DNA from: Thioalkalivibrio sp. ALJ21
GTDB lineage: Bacteria; Pseudomonadota; Gammaproteobacteria; Ectothiorhodospirales; Ectothiorhodospiraceae
Direction of reading: 5' to 3'
DNA: 64,000 nt
Assembly (NCBI RefSeq): GCF_000378605.1
Contig: NZ_KB905156.1
Location: 601,209-665,208, forward strand
In this document: piece after piece, positions 1-8,470 of the stretch
How the letters are laid out: each line of letters begins with the position of its first letter
Position numbering within the stretch: the first letter of the stretch is position 1
The notes under the pieces: model-generated
The model's database searches: none
Told to the model about the DNA's origin: nothing
The model's input: the letters and a program-made list of their open reading frames with translations, nothing else
Program-made: the position numbers and the translations under genes

Positions 1-2
1 AA

Positions 3-644
3 CACGTGGCGGCCTTTCGCAACCAGCAGGAAAGCGATCTGCTCGAGGCCCTGGAGCGCAACCGCCTGCTGCGGGCGAAGGGCCGTACGCTGGAGTCGCA
101 GATCAATGCCCTGCGCAAGCGGCTGGATCAGGCGCGGGCAGAGGCCTACCGCGACAGCCTGACCGGGCTGCCCAACCGCACCGCCTTCGAGCGCTACCTT
201 GATGGCCTGCGGGAGGAACTGGGGGCGGAGCAACCGGCCTGTCTGCTGGTCTGGGATATCGACCGTTTCAAGGCGATCAACGACGAGTACGGCCACAGTG
301 CCGGCGACAAGGTGCTGAAGGCCGTCGCGGAGATCCTGGCCGAAGGTGTACACAGCGAGGACTTCGTCGCGCGCTACGGGGGCGAGGAATTCGTGATGAT
401 CCTCACCTCGGACCCGGATACCTGCCAGCGCCGTGCCGATTCGATCCGCGAGGCCGTCGATCGGCTGATCGTACGGGCCGGCAAGACGCGGCTGCGCGTG
501 ACCATCTCGGCAGGTATGTGCCCGATCGCAGCTGGGCAGTCCACCGAGGCCATCTTCGACGCCGCGGATCACGCCCTGCTACAAGCCAAGAAGCTCGGGC
601 GCGATCGCGTGGAGCGGGCCGACCGCGAGCCTCAAACGTCCTGA
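3..644 (+). CDS. Diguanylate cyclase (GGDEF domain), 5' end outside window
   Basis: This is the C-terminal part of a GGDEF protein, which makes the second messenger cyclic di-GMP from two GTP. The reading frame is still open at the window edge, so the real start and any sensor domain lie upstream; a GTG at 6 is in frame but has no visible ribosome binding site. The visible part starts with a charged, coiled-coil-like helix, then the usual linker DSLTGLPNR, the metal and substrate region DIDRFKAINDEYGH, and the active-site signature YGGEEF (GGEEF variant), which predicts an active cyclase. The motif RxxD for product inhibition is not obvious ahead of GGEEF. It ends 34 bases before the sugar kinase gene. 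The family call is safe; the stimulus is unknown. Confidence 0.92.
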   Translation, partial: HVAAFRNQQESDLLEALERNRLLRAKGRTLESQINALRKRLDQARAEAYRDSLTGLPNRTAFERYLDGLREELGAEQPACLLVWDIDRFKAINDEYGHSAGDKVLKAVAEILAEGVHSEDFVARYGGEEFVMILTSDPDTCQRRADSIREAVDRLIVRAGKTRLRVTISAGMCPIAAGQSTEAIFDAADHALLQAKKLGRDRVERADREPQTS

Positions 645-678
645 TCGCCCGGGACAATTTCCCTGATAGGAGGCCACT

Positions 679-1566
679 GTGAGTGCCGAGCCATCCCCCC
701 AGCTGATCTTTGGCGAGGTCCTGTTCGATGTCTTTCCCAATGGACAGCGCGTCCTGGGCGGGGCGCCGTTCAATGTCGCCTGGAACCTGCATCAGCTCGG
801 GGAGCCGGTCTGTTTCGTCGGCGGCATTGGCAACGACCCGGCGGGTGCCGAGGTGCAGGCCCGCATGGATGCGATCGGCATGGATACCCGTGGGCTCTAC
901 CGGCACCCCAAGGTCCCGACCGGCGAGGTCCGTGTCGAACTCGCCCACGGCGAACCCAGCTACACCATCGTGCCGGACCAGGCCTACGACGACGTACCCG
1001 CAGCCTGGGCCGATGGACTGCCCGCCTCCACGCCGCTGCTCTACCACGGCACCCTGGCCCTGCGCCGGGGGAATCACGACCTGCTGGCACGCCTGCGCGA
1101 ACGCGCCGGGCACCGCTTCGTGGACGTGAACCTGCGCGACCCCTGGTATACCCGGGACACGACACTGGACCTGATACGGGACGCCGACGTGGTGAAGCTG
1201 AACCAGGACGAGCTGGCCACCCTGGTCCCCGGGGCTGCGGACGAAGAGGCGGAGAAGACCACCCTGCTGGCGCAGGCGGGCATCCGTCAGGCCCTGGTCG
1301 TCACCGCCGGGGCCGACGGGGCGATCATCCAGACCGTAGAGGGGGAACGCGTTGCGGCCCCCGCCCCGTCGGTACCCGAGCTGCGCGATGCGGTCGGGGC
1401 CGGCGATGCCTTTGCCAGTGTCGTCCTGCTTGGCATGCGGCAGGGCTGGGACTGGCCGACCATCCTCGAACGCGCGCTGGCCTTCGCGGCAGCCGTCTGC
1501 ACCCTGCAGGGCGCCACCAGCGACGACCCCGACTTTTACCGGGACGCCCGCATCCACTGGGATTGA
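679..1566 (+). CDS. PfkB-family carbohydrate kinase (fructokinase-like)
   Basis: A 295-residue ribokinase/PfkB-fold sugar kinase that phosphorylates a sugar or sugar-like alcohol with ATP. The N-terminal substrate signature is seen as GGAPFNVAWNL near residues 26-36, and the C-terminal PfkB signature DAVGAGDAF lies at 237-245, with D243 as the predicted catalytic base. The fold start LIFGEVLFDVFP and the tail are like bacterial fructokinases, but substrate cannot be read from sequence. The GTG start at 679 is chosen because AGGAGG sits six bases upstream. It faces the amidotransferase gene tail to tail, so it is probably not part of that operon. Confidence 0.9.
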   Translation: MSAEPSPQLIFGEVLFDVFPNGQRVLGGAPFNVAWNLHQLGEPVCFVGGIGNDPAGAEVQARMDAIGMDTRGLYRHPKVPTGEVRVELAHGEPSYTIVPDQAYDDVPAAWADGLPASTPLLYHGTLALRRGNHDLLARLRERAGHRFVDVNLRDPWYTRDTTLDLIRDADVVKLNQDELATLVPGAADEEAEKTTLLAQAGIRQALVVTAGADGAIIQTVEGERVAAPAPSVPELRDAVGAGDAFASVVLLGMRQGWDWPTILERALAFAAAVCTLQGATSDDPDFYRDARIHWD

Positions 1567-1620
1567 GCGCGGACAAGCCTGGCCACCTCGTCCGAGATGG
1601 CCGTTGGCCGAACCGCCAGC

Positions 1621-3639
1621 TTACGGGCGCCAGCCGAACTCGTCGGCCTTCTGGCGGGCCAGCGCCGGGATGTCGGTGGCGACGAACTTCTCGTGCAGCA
1701 CCTGCACCCCGATCATGTGGTTGATCACCGCGTCCAGCTGGACCTGGGTGGCCGCCGGGGTGTTCTCGTCCTCGTGGATCTCGAACACGCGCCGCACGCC
1801 CTCCGGGTCCAGCAGGCCCGCCTCGGCCACCTTCTCCGGCGACAGATAGCGATCGGCCAGGGCCTTCATCGCCGCCCACTTGACCGGGTCCGTGTGCGCG
1901 GGCGGGGCCATGAACGCGAATTTCTCGCGCTCGTAGAGCACCTTGGGCAGCAGGCCTTTCATCGATTCGCGCAGCACGTACTTCTCGGTGCGACCCTTGA
2001 TGCGCATGGTCGGCGGGAGGTGGGCGCAGAACTCGGCCAGGTGGTGGTCGAGAAACGGCGGGCGCGCCTCCATGGAGTTGGCCATGTCCATGCGATCACC
2101 ACCCCAGGTCAGGATCTGCCCCTCCAGCATGGTCTTGATCCAGACGTACTGGGCCTTGTCCAGCGGGTGGCGGCCATCCAGCATGTCGTCGTCCAGGGCG
2201 TTGGCGATCGCACGGCCGGGCTGATAGCCCTGCATGCGCTCGCGGCGCTCCGGCGCCAGCAGGCCGGGCACGTGCTCGGCCGCCGCCAGCCAGGGCTGCA
2301 GACAGGATGGGGTAAAGCCCATCATCTTCGTAAACTCGGGGTCGTCGACCTCGTCCTCGGCCAGCATCGCACCCGAGAACAGCTCGTTGGACTCGTTCAG
2401 CATCTGCTGCCAGGCGGCGCGGTCGGCCTCCGGCAGGGTGTCCAGGCCGTGCAGGAACATGTCACGGCGGAAGGCCGGATAGCCGCCGAACAGCTCGTCC
2501 GAGCCCTCGCCGGTGACCACTACCTTGTAGCCCGCCTCGTTCACGTGACGGCTCATCAGCAGCTTGGCCACGCCGAGGGTGTTGTAGATGGTGCGCTCGG
2601 CGTGCCACAGGGCCTCTTCGAAGTTGTCGTAGAGGTGGTCGGCATCCAGCTTCAGGATGTCCTGGTCGGCACCGACGCTCTCGGCCATCTCGCGGGCAAT
2701 CGCGGTCTCGTCGTAGTCATCGTTGTCGAAGCCGATGGTGAAGGCCTTGACCGGTGACTGCTGGCTGGCCGAGGCCAGGCCCAGGGTGATGCAGGAGTCG
2801 ATGCCGCCGGAGAGGTAGCAGGCCACCGGCACGTCGGCCTCCAGGCGCAGCTGGACGGCCTCCATCAGCTGTTCGCGCACACCCTCGATCCAGTAGTTTT
2901 CGTCGGTGTTCTCCTCCGGCGGGCGCTCGGAGGCCAGCGGGAAGTCCATGTCCCAGTATTTCTCCTGGCGCACCTTGAGCTTGCCGTGGGCGCGTTCGAC
3001 GATGACCATGTGGCCGGGTTTCACCTGCTGGATGCCCTCGAAGGCGGTGGTCCCCGGGACCATGGTCTGCATCAGCTGGTGGTACAGGCCGTCATCGGCA
3101 AACTGGCGCGGGACGTCGGGGTTGGCGAACAGCACCTTCAACTCGGAGCCGAACACGAAGCTGCCATTGGCCTCGGTGAAGTAAAGCGGCTTGATGCCGA
3201 ATCGGTCGCGGATCAGGACCAGGCGGTCACGCTTGCGGTCATACAGCGAGATCGCGAACTCCCCGCGGAAATGCTTGATCGCATCCTCCAGCCCCTCACG
3301 CTGGTACAGGTGCATGACCATCTCGGAGTCGCTCTTGGTGCGGAACTGCACCCCGCGCGAGGTCAGGTCGGTACGGATGCGCTTGTAGTCGTACAGCTCG
3401 CCGTTGACCGCGGTCATGATCTCGCCATCGGTCAGGCAGAACGGCTGGCGGCCACGATTCTCGTCCAGATCGATGATCGACAGCCGAGCATGCGAGAACC
3501 CCACCCCGCGATCATCCTGCGTCTTGTAGCCGAAGCCGTCGGGGCCGCGGTGATACTGGATCGCGGCCATGTTGACCAGGGTCTGAGGGTCCACCTTCCG
3601 GTTGGGGTCGGCGTGAAAGATTCCGGCGATGCCACACAT
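1621..3639 (-). CDS. Asparagine-synthetase-like glutamine amidotransferase (last gene of the putative solute operon)
   Basis: A 672-residue class II amidotransferase/asparagine synthetase. The glutaminase domain starts with the catalytic Cys2 (MCGIAGIF after Met removal) and has HRGPDG (30-35), NGELYDY (79-85) and SDSE (103-106). The synthetase domain has the PPi loop SGGIDS (277-282) and GEGSDELFGGY (377-387). It should release ammonia from glutamine and place it on an AMP-activated carboxylate. Classical AsnB makes asparagine, but relatives amidate other carboxylates; AsnO in the N-acetylglutaminylglutamine-amide osmolyte pathway amidates an alpha-carboxyl group. Lying 88 bases after an unusual carbamoyltransferase in the same operon, amidation of a carbamoylated amino acid is the inferred role. 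The start has AAGGAGA six bases upstream. Plain asparagine synthesis remains possible. Confidence 0.88.
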   Translation of the reverse strand: MCGIAGIFHADPNRKVDPQTLVNMAAIQYHRGPDGFGYKTQDDRGVGFSHARLSIIDLDENRGRQPFCLTDGEIMTAVNGELYDYKRIRTDLTSRGVQFRTKSDSEMVMHLYQREGLEDAIKHFRGEFAISLYDRKRDRLVLIRDRFGIKPLYFTEANGSFVFGSELKVLFANPDVPRQFADDGLYHQLMQTMVPGTTAFEGIQQVKPGHMVIVERAHGKLKVRQEKYWDMDFPLASERPPEENTDENYWIEGVREQLMEAVQLRLEADVPVACYLSGGIDSCITLGLASASQQSPVKAFTIGFDNDDYDETAIAREMAESVGADQDILKLDADHLYDNFEEALWHAERTIYNTLGVAKLLMSRHVNEAGYKVVVTGEGSDELFGGYPAFRRDMFLHGLDTLPEADRAAWQQMLNESNELFSGAMLAEDEVDDPEFTKMMGFTPSCLQPWLAAAEHVPGLLAPERRERMQGYQPGRAIANALDDDMLDGRHPLDKAQYVWIKTMLEGQILTWGGDRMDMANSMEARPPFLDHHLAEFCAHLPPTMRIKGRTEKYVLRESMKGLLPKVLYEREKFAFMAPPAHTDPVKWAAMKALADRYLSPEKVAEAGLLDPEGVRRVFEIHEDENTPAATQVQLDAVINHMIGVQVLHEKFVATDIPALARQKADEFGWRP

Positions 3640-3668
3640 GGCATGTCTCCTTGGTTCGATTCCGTGGG

Positions 3669-3707
3669 GCGAGCGGGGCGCGCTTTACGGCGCGCCACGC
3701 CGCTCGC
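3669..3707 (-). other. GC-rich hairpin between carbamoyltransferase and amidotransferase genes
   Basis: The 88-base gap holds two arms, GCGAGCGGGGCGCGC and GCGCGCCACGCCGCTCGC, that can pair into a long hairpin around a six-base loop. There is no run of U after it on the minus strand, so it is not a simple terminator. It may stabilise the upstream mRNA or tune expression of the last gene. Function is inference. Confidence 0.45.
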
Positions 3708-3727
3708 GGTTCAAGTTCAACGCTGGC

Positions 3728-4810
3728 TCAGCCTTCCGGGGTATCCATGACCGCGCTGATCCGGCGGACCACCGTGGTCAGCAGCGCCATTCGCACGAAC
3801 ACAGCCCCGCGGGCCTGGGCGAAGTACCAGTTGTGCGGGGTGTCGTCGAGGTCCGTGGAGAGCTCGTCACCCCGCGCCAGCGGGTGCAGGATGACCGCGC
3901 CCTTCTTGAGAGGGGAGTTGCGATCCAGCTTCAGGCCCTCGCCCATGGATTCGAACGTGTCCCCCACCCAGGCAATGGCGTTGATGTAGACGACGTCCAG
4001 TTCCGGCAGCAGCGGGTCCAGTTCGTGCGCCACGCGCAGCTTCAGGCCGGCCTCTTCCAGCTCCTCGCGCTGGCCCGGGTCAAAATTCTCGTCCTCGCGG
4101 GAGATGATTACGACCTCCTCGATGGCCTCGGGGAACAGGCTCAGCAGGCGCAGCAGCGAACGCACCGTGCGCATGCGCGAGGGCACCCCGATGATGCCGA
4201 CCTTGATGCGCTCCTCCGGCGCCACCGGGCCGGTGAACAACTGCGGTCGCCACTTGGCCAGGGTGTAGACGTCGGCCAGGGCCTGGGTCGGATGCTCGTC
4301 GATCCCGTTGCCGGCGTTGACCAGCGGGATGCGCAGGTTCTCCAGCATGTTGTGCGCCGCCTCGCCATCCGAGGAGCGCAGCACGAGCACGTCGCCGTAG
4401 TTGTTGAACATCTCGGCGATGTCCGCCAGCGACTCGCCCTTGGCGATCCCGGTGCTCTTGGGGTCGGTGATCGACATTACCGCCCCGCCAAGCCGGTGCC
4501 AGGCGCTCTCGAACGACAGCCGCGTGCGAGTGGACGGCTCGTAGAACGCGCTGATCAGGATCTTGCCGGCCAGCGGCAGGTGCATCAGCGCCGGGGTGGT
4601 CTCGTACTGCGCCGCCAGACGGAACAACTGGAGGAGTTCGGCGCGCGAGAACTGCTGACTGGAGACCACATGCGCGGCCGCGAGCTTCAGCAGCGGGTCC
4701 GGGTCTTCCTCCACGGCCTCGAGGAGCGCCTTCGGGCGGTCGGTGCCGGCGGCGCCGTCTTTCGGGTGGAGCACGTGCAGGGGATCTTCGGTGTAGTTCA
4801 CCAGAGGCAT
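3728..4810 (-). CDS. Carbamoyltransferase of the aspartate-carbamoyltransferase family with altered amino-acid site
   Basis: A 360-residue protein that transfers a carbamoyl group from carbamoyl phosphate. The carbamoyl-phosphate site is intact: STRTR (93-97), K124 in the 80s-type loop, R145, and HPTQ (173-176). R214, equal to E. coli PyrB R167, which holds the alpha-carboxylate, is also kept. But the segment matching PyrB Y-M-T-R-V-Q reads Y-I-N-A-I-A (275-280), so R229 and Q231, which hold the aspartate side-chain carboxylate, are both Ala, and HPLPR is HPLAR. This argues for an acceptor without a side-chain carboxylate, for example glutamine. There is about 40 residues of extra N-terminus compared with E. 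coli PyrB. The ATG at 4810 is preferred over upstream codons because they lie inside the overlapping small gene; the start is translationally coupled to it. It is not expected to be the pyrimidine-pathway enzyme. Confidence 0.85.
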   Translation of the reverse strand: MPLVNYTEDPLHVLHPKDGAAGTDRPKALLEAVEEDPDPLLKLAAAHVVSSQQFSRAELLQLFRLAAQYETTPALMHLPLAGKILISAFYEPSTRTRLSFESAWHRLGGAVMSITDPKSTGIAKGESLADIAEMFNNYGDVLVLRSSDGEAAHNMLENLRIPLVNAGNGIDEHPTQALADVYTLAKWRPQLFTGPVAPEERIKVGIIGVPSRMRTVRSLLRLLSLFPEAIEEVVIISREDENFDPGQREELEEAGLKLRVAHELDPLLPELDVVYINAIAWVGDTFESMGEGLKLDRNSPLKKGAVILHPLARGDELSTDLDDTPHNWYFAQARGAVFVRMALLTTVVRRISAVMDTPEG

Positions 4811-4920
4811 CCTTTTTTCCAGTCGCGAATGAACAGGGCCAGCAGCAGGATCGGGGTCAGGGTGGCGACCAGCGTGGCAACCACCACGATCACGGACAAG
4901 GCGGTAGACGAGATCATCAT
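4798..4920 (-). CDS. 40-residue single-TM peptide, likely symporter accessory subunit
   Basis: A short gene found by reading the gap between the symporter and the carbamoyltransferase. It encodes 40 residues starting MMISSTALSV and ending with RDWKKGCLW. Residues 7-32 form one long hydrophobic helix, followed by a basic C-terminal tail. Its ATG overlaps the TGA of the symporter gene (ATGA), and its own end overlaps the start of the carbamoyltransferase gene by 13 bases in another frame, which is a typical sign of coupled translation. Tiny one-helix partners are known beside NSS and SSS transporters, and this context fits that role. The exact partner is inference. Confidence 0.72.
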   Translation of the reverse strand: MMISSTALSVIVVVATLVATLTPILLLALFIRDWKKGCLW

Positions 4921-6383
4921 GCGCTCCGGACCTCCTCGGCCGCGGCGTCGCGGGACAGGCGATCCCAGTCAAACGGCCGCGGCGCCAGCCAGGTACTCAG
5001 CACCATCACGGCCAGGGAGACGGCCGCGCCCACCAGTGCCGCGACATAGAAGCCGATCAGGAAATAGCTGGCCAGCCCAATGCCCGACCCCAATATCATC
5101 GACCAGGCCGCGCCCTGAGGGTTCGCTCGCCGCCAGTACAGCCCGGCGACGATCGGCCAGATCGCCGAGGCCACGAAGGCCCCCGTAAAGTACAGCAGCT
5201 CGGCCAGCGAGCCGATGATCGGCAGCGAGCCGCGATAGCTCGCGGCCAGCCAGGTCAGCAGCCCCAGCAGCACCACGATCACCTTGGTCGCGCGGAACTG
5301 GTTCTGCTCGCTGGCCTGCGGACGGATATGGCCGCGGTAGATATCACGGGTGACCAGGTCCGAGGTGGCCGCCAGCAGCGAGTCGAGGCTTGAGGCCAGT
5401 GCGGCGAAGACAACGATGAAGACCACGATCGCGCCGGTCAGCCCAAGCACCTCGGCCGCGACCAGCGGCCCGACCATGTCCGCCGCAGGCACGTTGATGC
5501 CCAGCGCTGGCGTGGCCAGGGCGATGAAGCCGGCGACGATCGGGATCGGCAGCCACAGCAGCCCGCCCAGCAGGTAGGCGCGGAAGCCGACGTTGCGGCC
5601 AAAGGCAAACGCGCGCGACCACCAGACATTGGAATGGAAGATCTCGCCGACCCCGAACAGCAGGTTGTTGAACAGGAACATGATCGCGGCCGGGAACAGC
5701 AGGCTCAGCAGTTCCGGGCGCTCTTCCATCAGGTTGAAGTGGATCGCCTCGAATCCAACCTTGTCGATGGTCAGCCAGGCAATGAACGCCGCGCCCGCGA
5801 TGATGATGATGGTCTGGATGAAGTCGGTACCGATGACCGCGCGCAGACCGCCCAGCAGGGTGTAGATCACGCAGACCGTGAGGATCACGGTCATCCCCAC
5901 GCGGTAGTCGATCCCGGCCAGGGCATTGATCAGCACCCCGCCGGCCATGGCCATCGAGACCAGCCAGCCGAAGGCGTAGATCAGCGAGACCACCAGGAAC
6001 ACGCGCCAGGTGAAGGTGCCGAAGCGCAGACGGATGAAGTCCCCGGAGGTGAAGCCGCGCGGCATCAGCTCGCGGATGCGTCGCGCCAGCGGCGCGAACA
6101 GGATCAGGCCCAGCGCCCCCAGCGAATACCCGAGCATGCCCCAGACACCGAGCTGCAGCGCCAGCTGGGGGGCGGTCATCGTGGTGTTGGCCGTCACCCA
6201 GGTGGCCATCGCGGTCGCGGTAGCCAGCGCCAGCCCCACGTTGCGACCGGCCAGCATGTGGTCCTCGGCGGTCTTGTTGTGACGACCCAGCCACCAGCCG
6301 AGCACCACCCAGAGGATGCTGAACGCGATCAGCAGCCCCCAGGCGATCGAACTCGGGAGGATCGGGTCGTCGAGGCCGGTCAC
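4917..6383 (-). CDS. Sodium:solute symporter (SSS family)
   Basis: A 488-residue inner-membrane protein with about 12-13 hydrophobic segments and the LeuT-like SSS layout (start ILPSSIAWGLLIAFS; GRNVGLALATATAMATWV around 47-64; ASSLDSLLAATSDLVTRDIY in the middle, the usual SSS sodium-site region). SSS proteins take up solutes such as proline, pantothenate, sugars or ureido compounds with Na+. The GTG start overlaps the stop of the upstream amidohydrolase gene (GTGA), and the stop overlaps the small-peptide gene, so the three are almost surely co-translated. Substrate is unknown; from the neighbours a ureido- or amide-type solute is likely. Confidence 0.9.
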   Translation of the reverse strand: MTGLDDPILPSSIAWGLLIAFSILWVVLGWWLGRHNKTAEDHMLAGRNVGLALATATAMATWVTANTTMTAPQLALQLGVWGMLGYSLGALGLILFAPLARRIRELMPRGFTSGDFIRLRFGTFTWRVFLVVSLIYAFGWLVSMAMAGGVLINALAGIDYRVGMTVILTVCVIYTLLGGLRAVIGTDFIQTIIIIAGAAFIAWLTIDKVGFEAIHFNLMEERPELLSLLFPAAIMFLFNNLLFGVGEIFHSNVWWSRAFAFGRNVGFRAYLLGGLLWLPIPIVAGFIALATPALGINVPAADMVGPLVAAEVLGLTGAIVVFIVVFAALASSLDSLLAATSDLVTRDIYRGHIRPQASEQNQFRATKVIVVLLGLLTWLAASYRGSLPIIGSLAELLYFTGAFVASAIWPIVAGLYWRRANPQGAAWSMILGSGIGLASYFLIGFYVAALVGAAVSLAVMVLSTWLAPRPFDWDRLSRDAAAEEVRSA

Positions 6384-7123
6384 GAGGCCTCCTTCACCTT
6401 CTTGATCTCGCGGATCGCCTCGTCGGTGGTCATCACGCGGGCGTAGCGATCCTTGATGGTGGTGATCGTCGCCTTCTGCATCTCCGGGGTCACCGTCGCG
6501 GTGGCGTCGTCCATCAGCGTGACATAGAAGCCCAGGTCACAGGCATCTCGCACGGCCGTGGATACGCACTCGTTGGAGTACACACCCACAATGAAGAGCG
6601 CCGAGATGTTCAGGTTGCGCAGGATGTAGTGCAGGTTGGTCGAGTTGAAGACCCCGCTGGCCGTCTTGTCGAGGACGATCTCGTCGCCCACCGGTGCCAC
6701 CTGCTCGACGAACTCCGCGTCCTTGGAACCGGGCGCGGCATGCAGCCCCAGGCGCTTGTGCCCCGGGCTGCGGTCGCGGCCGTCGTGGGTCAGCGAGCGG
6801 ATGCGCGTGTGGATCACCTCCAGTCCCTGCTCGCGGAACGCATCCTGCAGCCGGCGCACGTTCGGCAGCACCGTCTGCTCCAGGCGGTTGAAGTAGTACT
6901 CCTGCGCCTCGGGCGGCACGCCCGACTGCACCGAGTCGGCGAACACGCCATGACCGCGCGCGGCGTCCAGGTACTGCAGGTCGATGCACAGCAGGGCGAC
7001 GTGATGCTCGCGCAGCTCCTGACGCAGAACCGGCGTCGTGATCAGGCTCTCCTGGTACTGCTCGCGCAGCGGATCCAGGGAGTCGTAGTCGGTCAGCTGG
7101 GAGACGTTGTCGTTATTGGCCAT
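6380..7123 (-). CDS. Isochorismatase-fold cysteine amidohydrolase
   Basis: A 247-residue member of the cysteine hydrolase family that includes N-carbamoylsarcosine amidase, nicotinamidase and ureidoacrylate amidohydrolase. The catalytic triad is visible: D48 (CIDLQ), K153 (DKTASGVF) and C186 (YSNECVSTAVRDA), with the typical cis-peptide context just before Cys186. Such enzymes cut a C-N bond of an amide or ureide. It carries an extra N-terminal stretch of about 40 residues before the first strand. AAGGA lies eight bases upstream of the ATG. In this operon it could remove an amide or carbamoyl group from the solute imported or made by its neighbours. Confidence 0.9.
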   Translation of the reverse strand: MANNDNVSQLTDYDSLDPLREQYQESLITTPVLRQELREHHVALLCIDLQYLDAARGHGVFADSVQSGVPPEAQEYYFNRLEQTVLPNVRRLQDAFREQGLEVIHTRIRSLTHDGRDRSPGHKRLGLHAAPGSKDAEFVEQVAPVGDEIVLDKTASGVFNSTNLHYILRNLNISALFIVGVYSNECVSTAVRDACDLGFYVTLMDDATATVTPEMQKATITTIKDRYARVMTTDEAIREIKKVKEAS

Positions 7124-7159
7124 GCCGGGCGGTCCTTGGGTCGCGGTGATCGGGGATGC

Positions 7160-8401
7160 TCACGAACGGGCGGCCAGGGCCAGGGCGCTTTGCAGCGTCA
7201 GGTTGGCGCCGGTCTCGATGTCCTCCCAGTTTGTCCATTCCGCCGCGGAATGGCTACGCCCCTGCAGGCTCGGCACGAAGATCATGCCGGTACGCGTGAT
7301 CGCGCTCATGCTCTGGGTGTCGTGCGCGGCCCCGCTGGGCATGGTCAGGTACTCCAGACCCATGCGTTCGGCGGTCGCCTCGATGGTCTGCACGATGCCC
7401 GTATCACAGCGGACCGGATCGATCTCGGAGAGCACGTCGAACTCGAACATCAGGTCGCGTCGACGCGCGAGGCTGGACAGCGTGCGACGGGCCGCATGGG
7501 CCAGCGCGGTCAGGACCTTCTCGTCGGTATCGCGCACCTCGAAGGAGAAGGTCGCCATGCCCGGCACGGTGTTGGCCGCACCCGGCGAGAGCTCCACGCG
7601 GCCGATGGTCGCGCGCGAGTTCGGGCTGCCGTGCTCCTCCAGCAGGCGATTGATCTCGCCACCGAATTCGGCCAGCCCCTGAAAGGCGTCGATGCGCATG
7701 TCCATCGGCGTGGTGCCCGCATGGTTCGGCTGCCCCTTCAGGCGCACCTCCCACTTGAACAACCCGGTGATGGCCTCGACCACACCCACGCTCAGGCCGC
7801 GGCGGTCCAGCACCGGGCCCTGTTCGATGTGGGTCTCGATGAAGGCATGCAGGGTGTGCGGGTCGCGCCGCGCGCTCAGGGCGTCGTCGGCATTCAGGCC
7901 CCAGTTGGCCATCGCCTCGACCAGGGTGATGCCCTCCAGGTCCCGGGCATGACTGATGCTCTCCGGGGTCAGCTTGCCGGCCATCGCCTGCGAGCCGAAC
8001 ATGCCGCCGAACCGGCCCTCCTCGTCGGTGAAGTCGATCACCTCCAGCGGATACTGCAGGTCGACCTCCTGTTCCTTGGCCGTGCGCAGCACCTCCAGCC
8101 CGATCAGGACGCCCAGGGCACCATCCAGCGGGCCGCCGCCGGGGACGGTATCGAGATGCGAACCCATCGCGACCACCGGGCGCTTGCCGTCGTAGTCCAG
8201 TCGACCATGCAGGTTGGCGGCACCGTCCTGCCAGACGTCGAGGCCCGCGGCCTCCAGGCGGCCGCGAAACCACTCGCGCCCGGCGCGGTCGCCCTCGCTG
8301 AACGCACGGCGGTGCAGGCCACGGTCGGCGTCGCGTCCGATCTGCCCCAGCTCGGTAATGTCCTGCTGCAGGCGCTGCATGTTGATCTTGAGTTCGTGCA
8401 T
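7160..8401 (-). CDS. M20-family Zn-dependent N-carbamoyl-L-amino acid hydrolase / allantoate amidohydrolase type
   Basis: A 413-residue binuclear metallohydrolase. Predicted metal ligands are H82 (SHLDT), D93 (DGALG), E127/E128 (TDEEG), H191 (THIEQG) and H384 (GRSHS). The order and spacing match the HyuC/AmaB/beta-ureidopropionase/allantoate amidohydrolase branch, which hydrolyses a carbamoyl-nitrogen bond to free amino acid, CO2 and ammonia. The dimerisation domain includes QPNHAGTTPMD near 225-235. An ATG at 8422 is in frame, but 8401 is preferred because GGAG lies seven bases before it. It is well suited to undo the product of the nearby carbamoyltransferase. Confidence 0.9.
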   Translation of the reverse strand: MHELKINMQRLQQDITELGQIGRDADRGLHRRAFSEGDRAGREWFRGRLEAAGLDVWQDGAANLHGRLDYDGKRPVVAMGSHLDTVPGGGPLDGALGVLIGLEVLRTAKEQEVDLQYPLEVIDFTDEEGRFGGMFGSQAMAGKLTPESISHARDLEGITLVEAMANWGLNADDALSARRDPHTLHAFIETHIEQGPVLDRRGLSVGVVEAITGLFKWEVRLKGQPNHAGTTPMDMRIDAFQGLAEFGGEINRLLEEHGSPNSRATIGRVELSPGAANTVPGMATFSFEVRDTDEKVLTALAHAARRTLSSLARRRDLMFEFDVLSEIDPVRCDTGIVQTIEATAERMGLEYLTMPSGAAHDTQSMSAITRTGMIFVPSLQGRSHSAAEWTNWEDIETGANLTLQSALALAARS

Positions 8402-8470
8402 CGTGTTCTCCGGTGGGGCCACCGGCCCCGGTCGCGGTTCACGCGGATCGACGGGGCGGGGCGAGTGAAT

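Noticed and set aside
3728-4810. Plain pyrB (pyrimidine aspartate carbamoyltransferase)
   Set aside because: The Arg and Gln that bind the aspartate side chain are both Ala, and the gene lies in an operon with ureido/amide hydrolases and a transporter, away from other pyrimidine genes.
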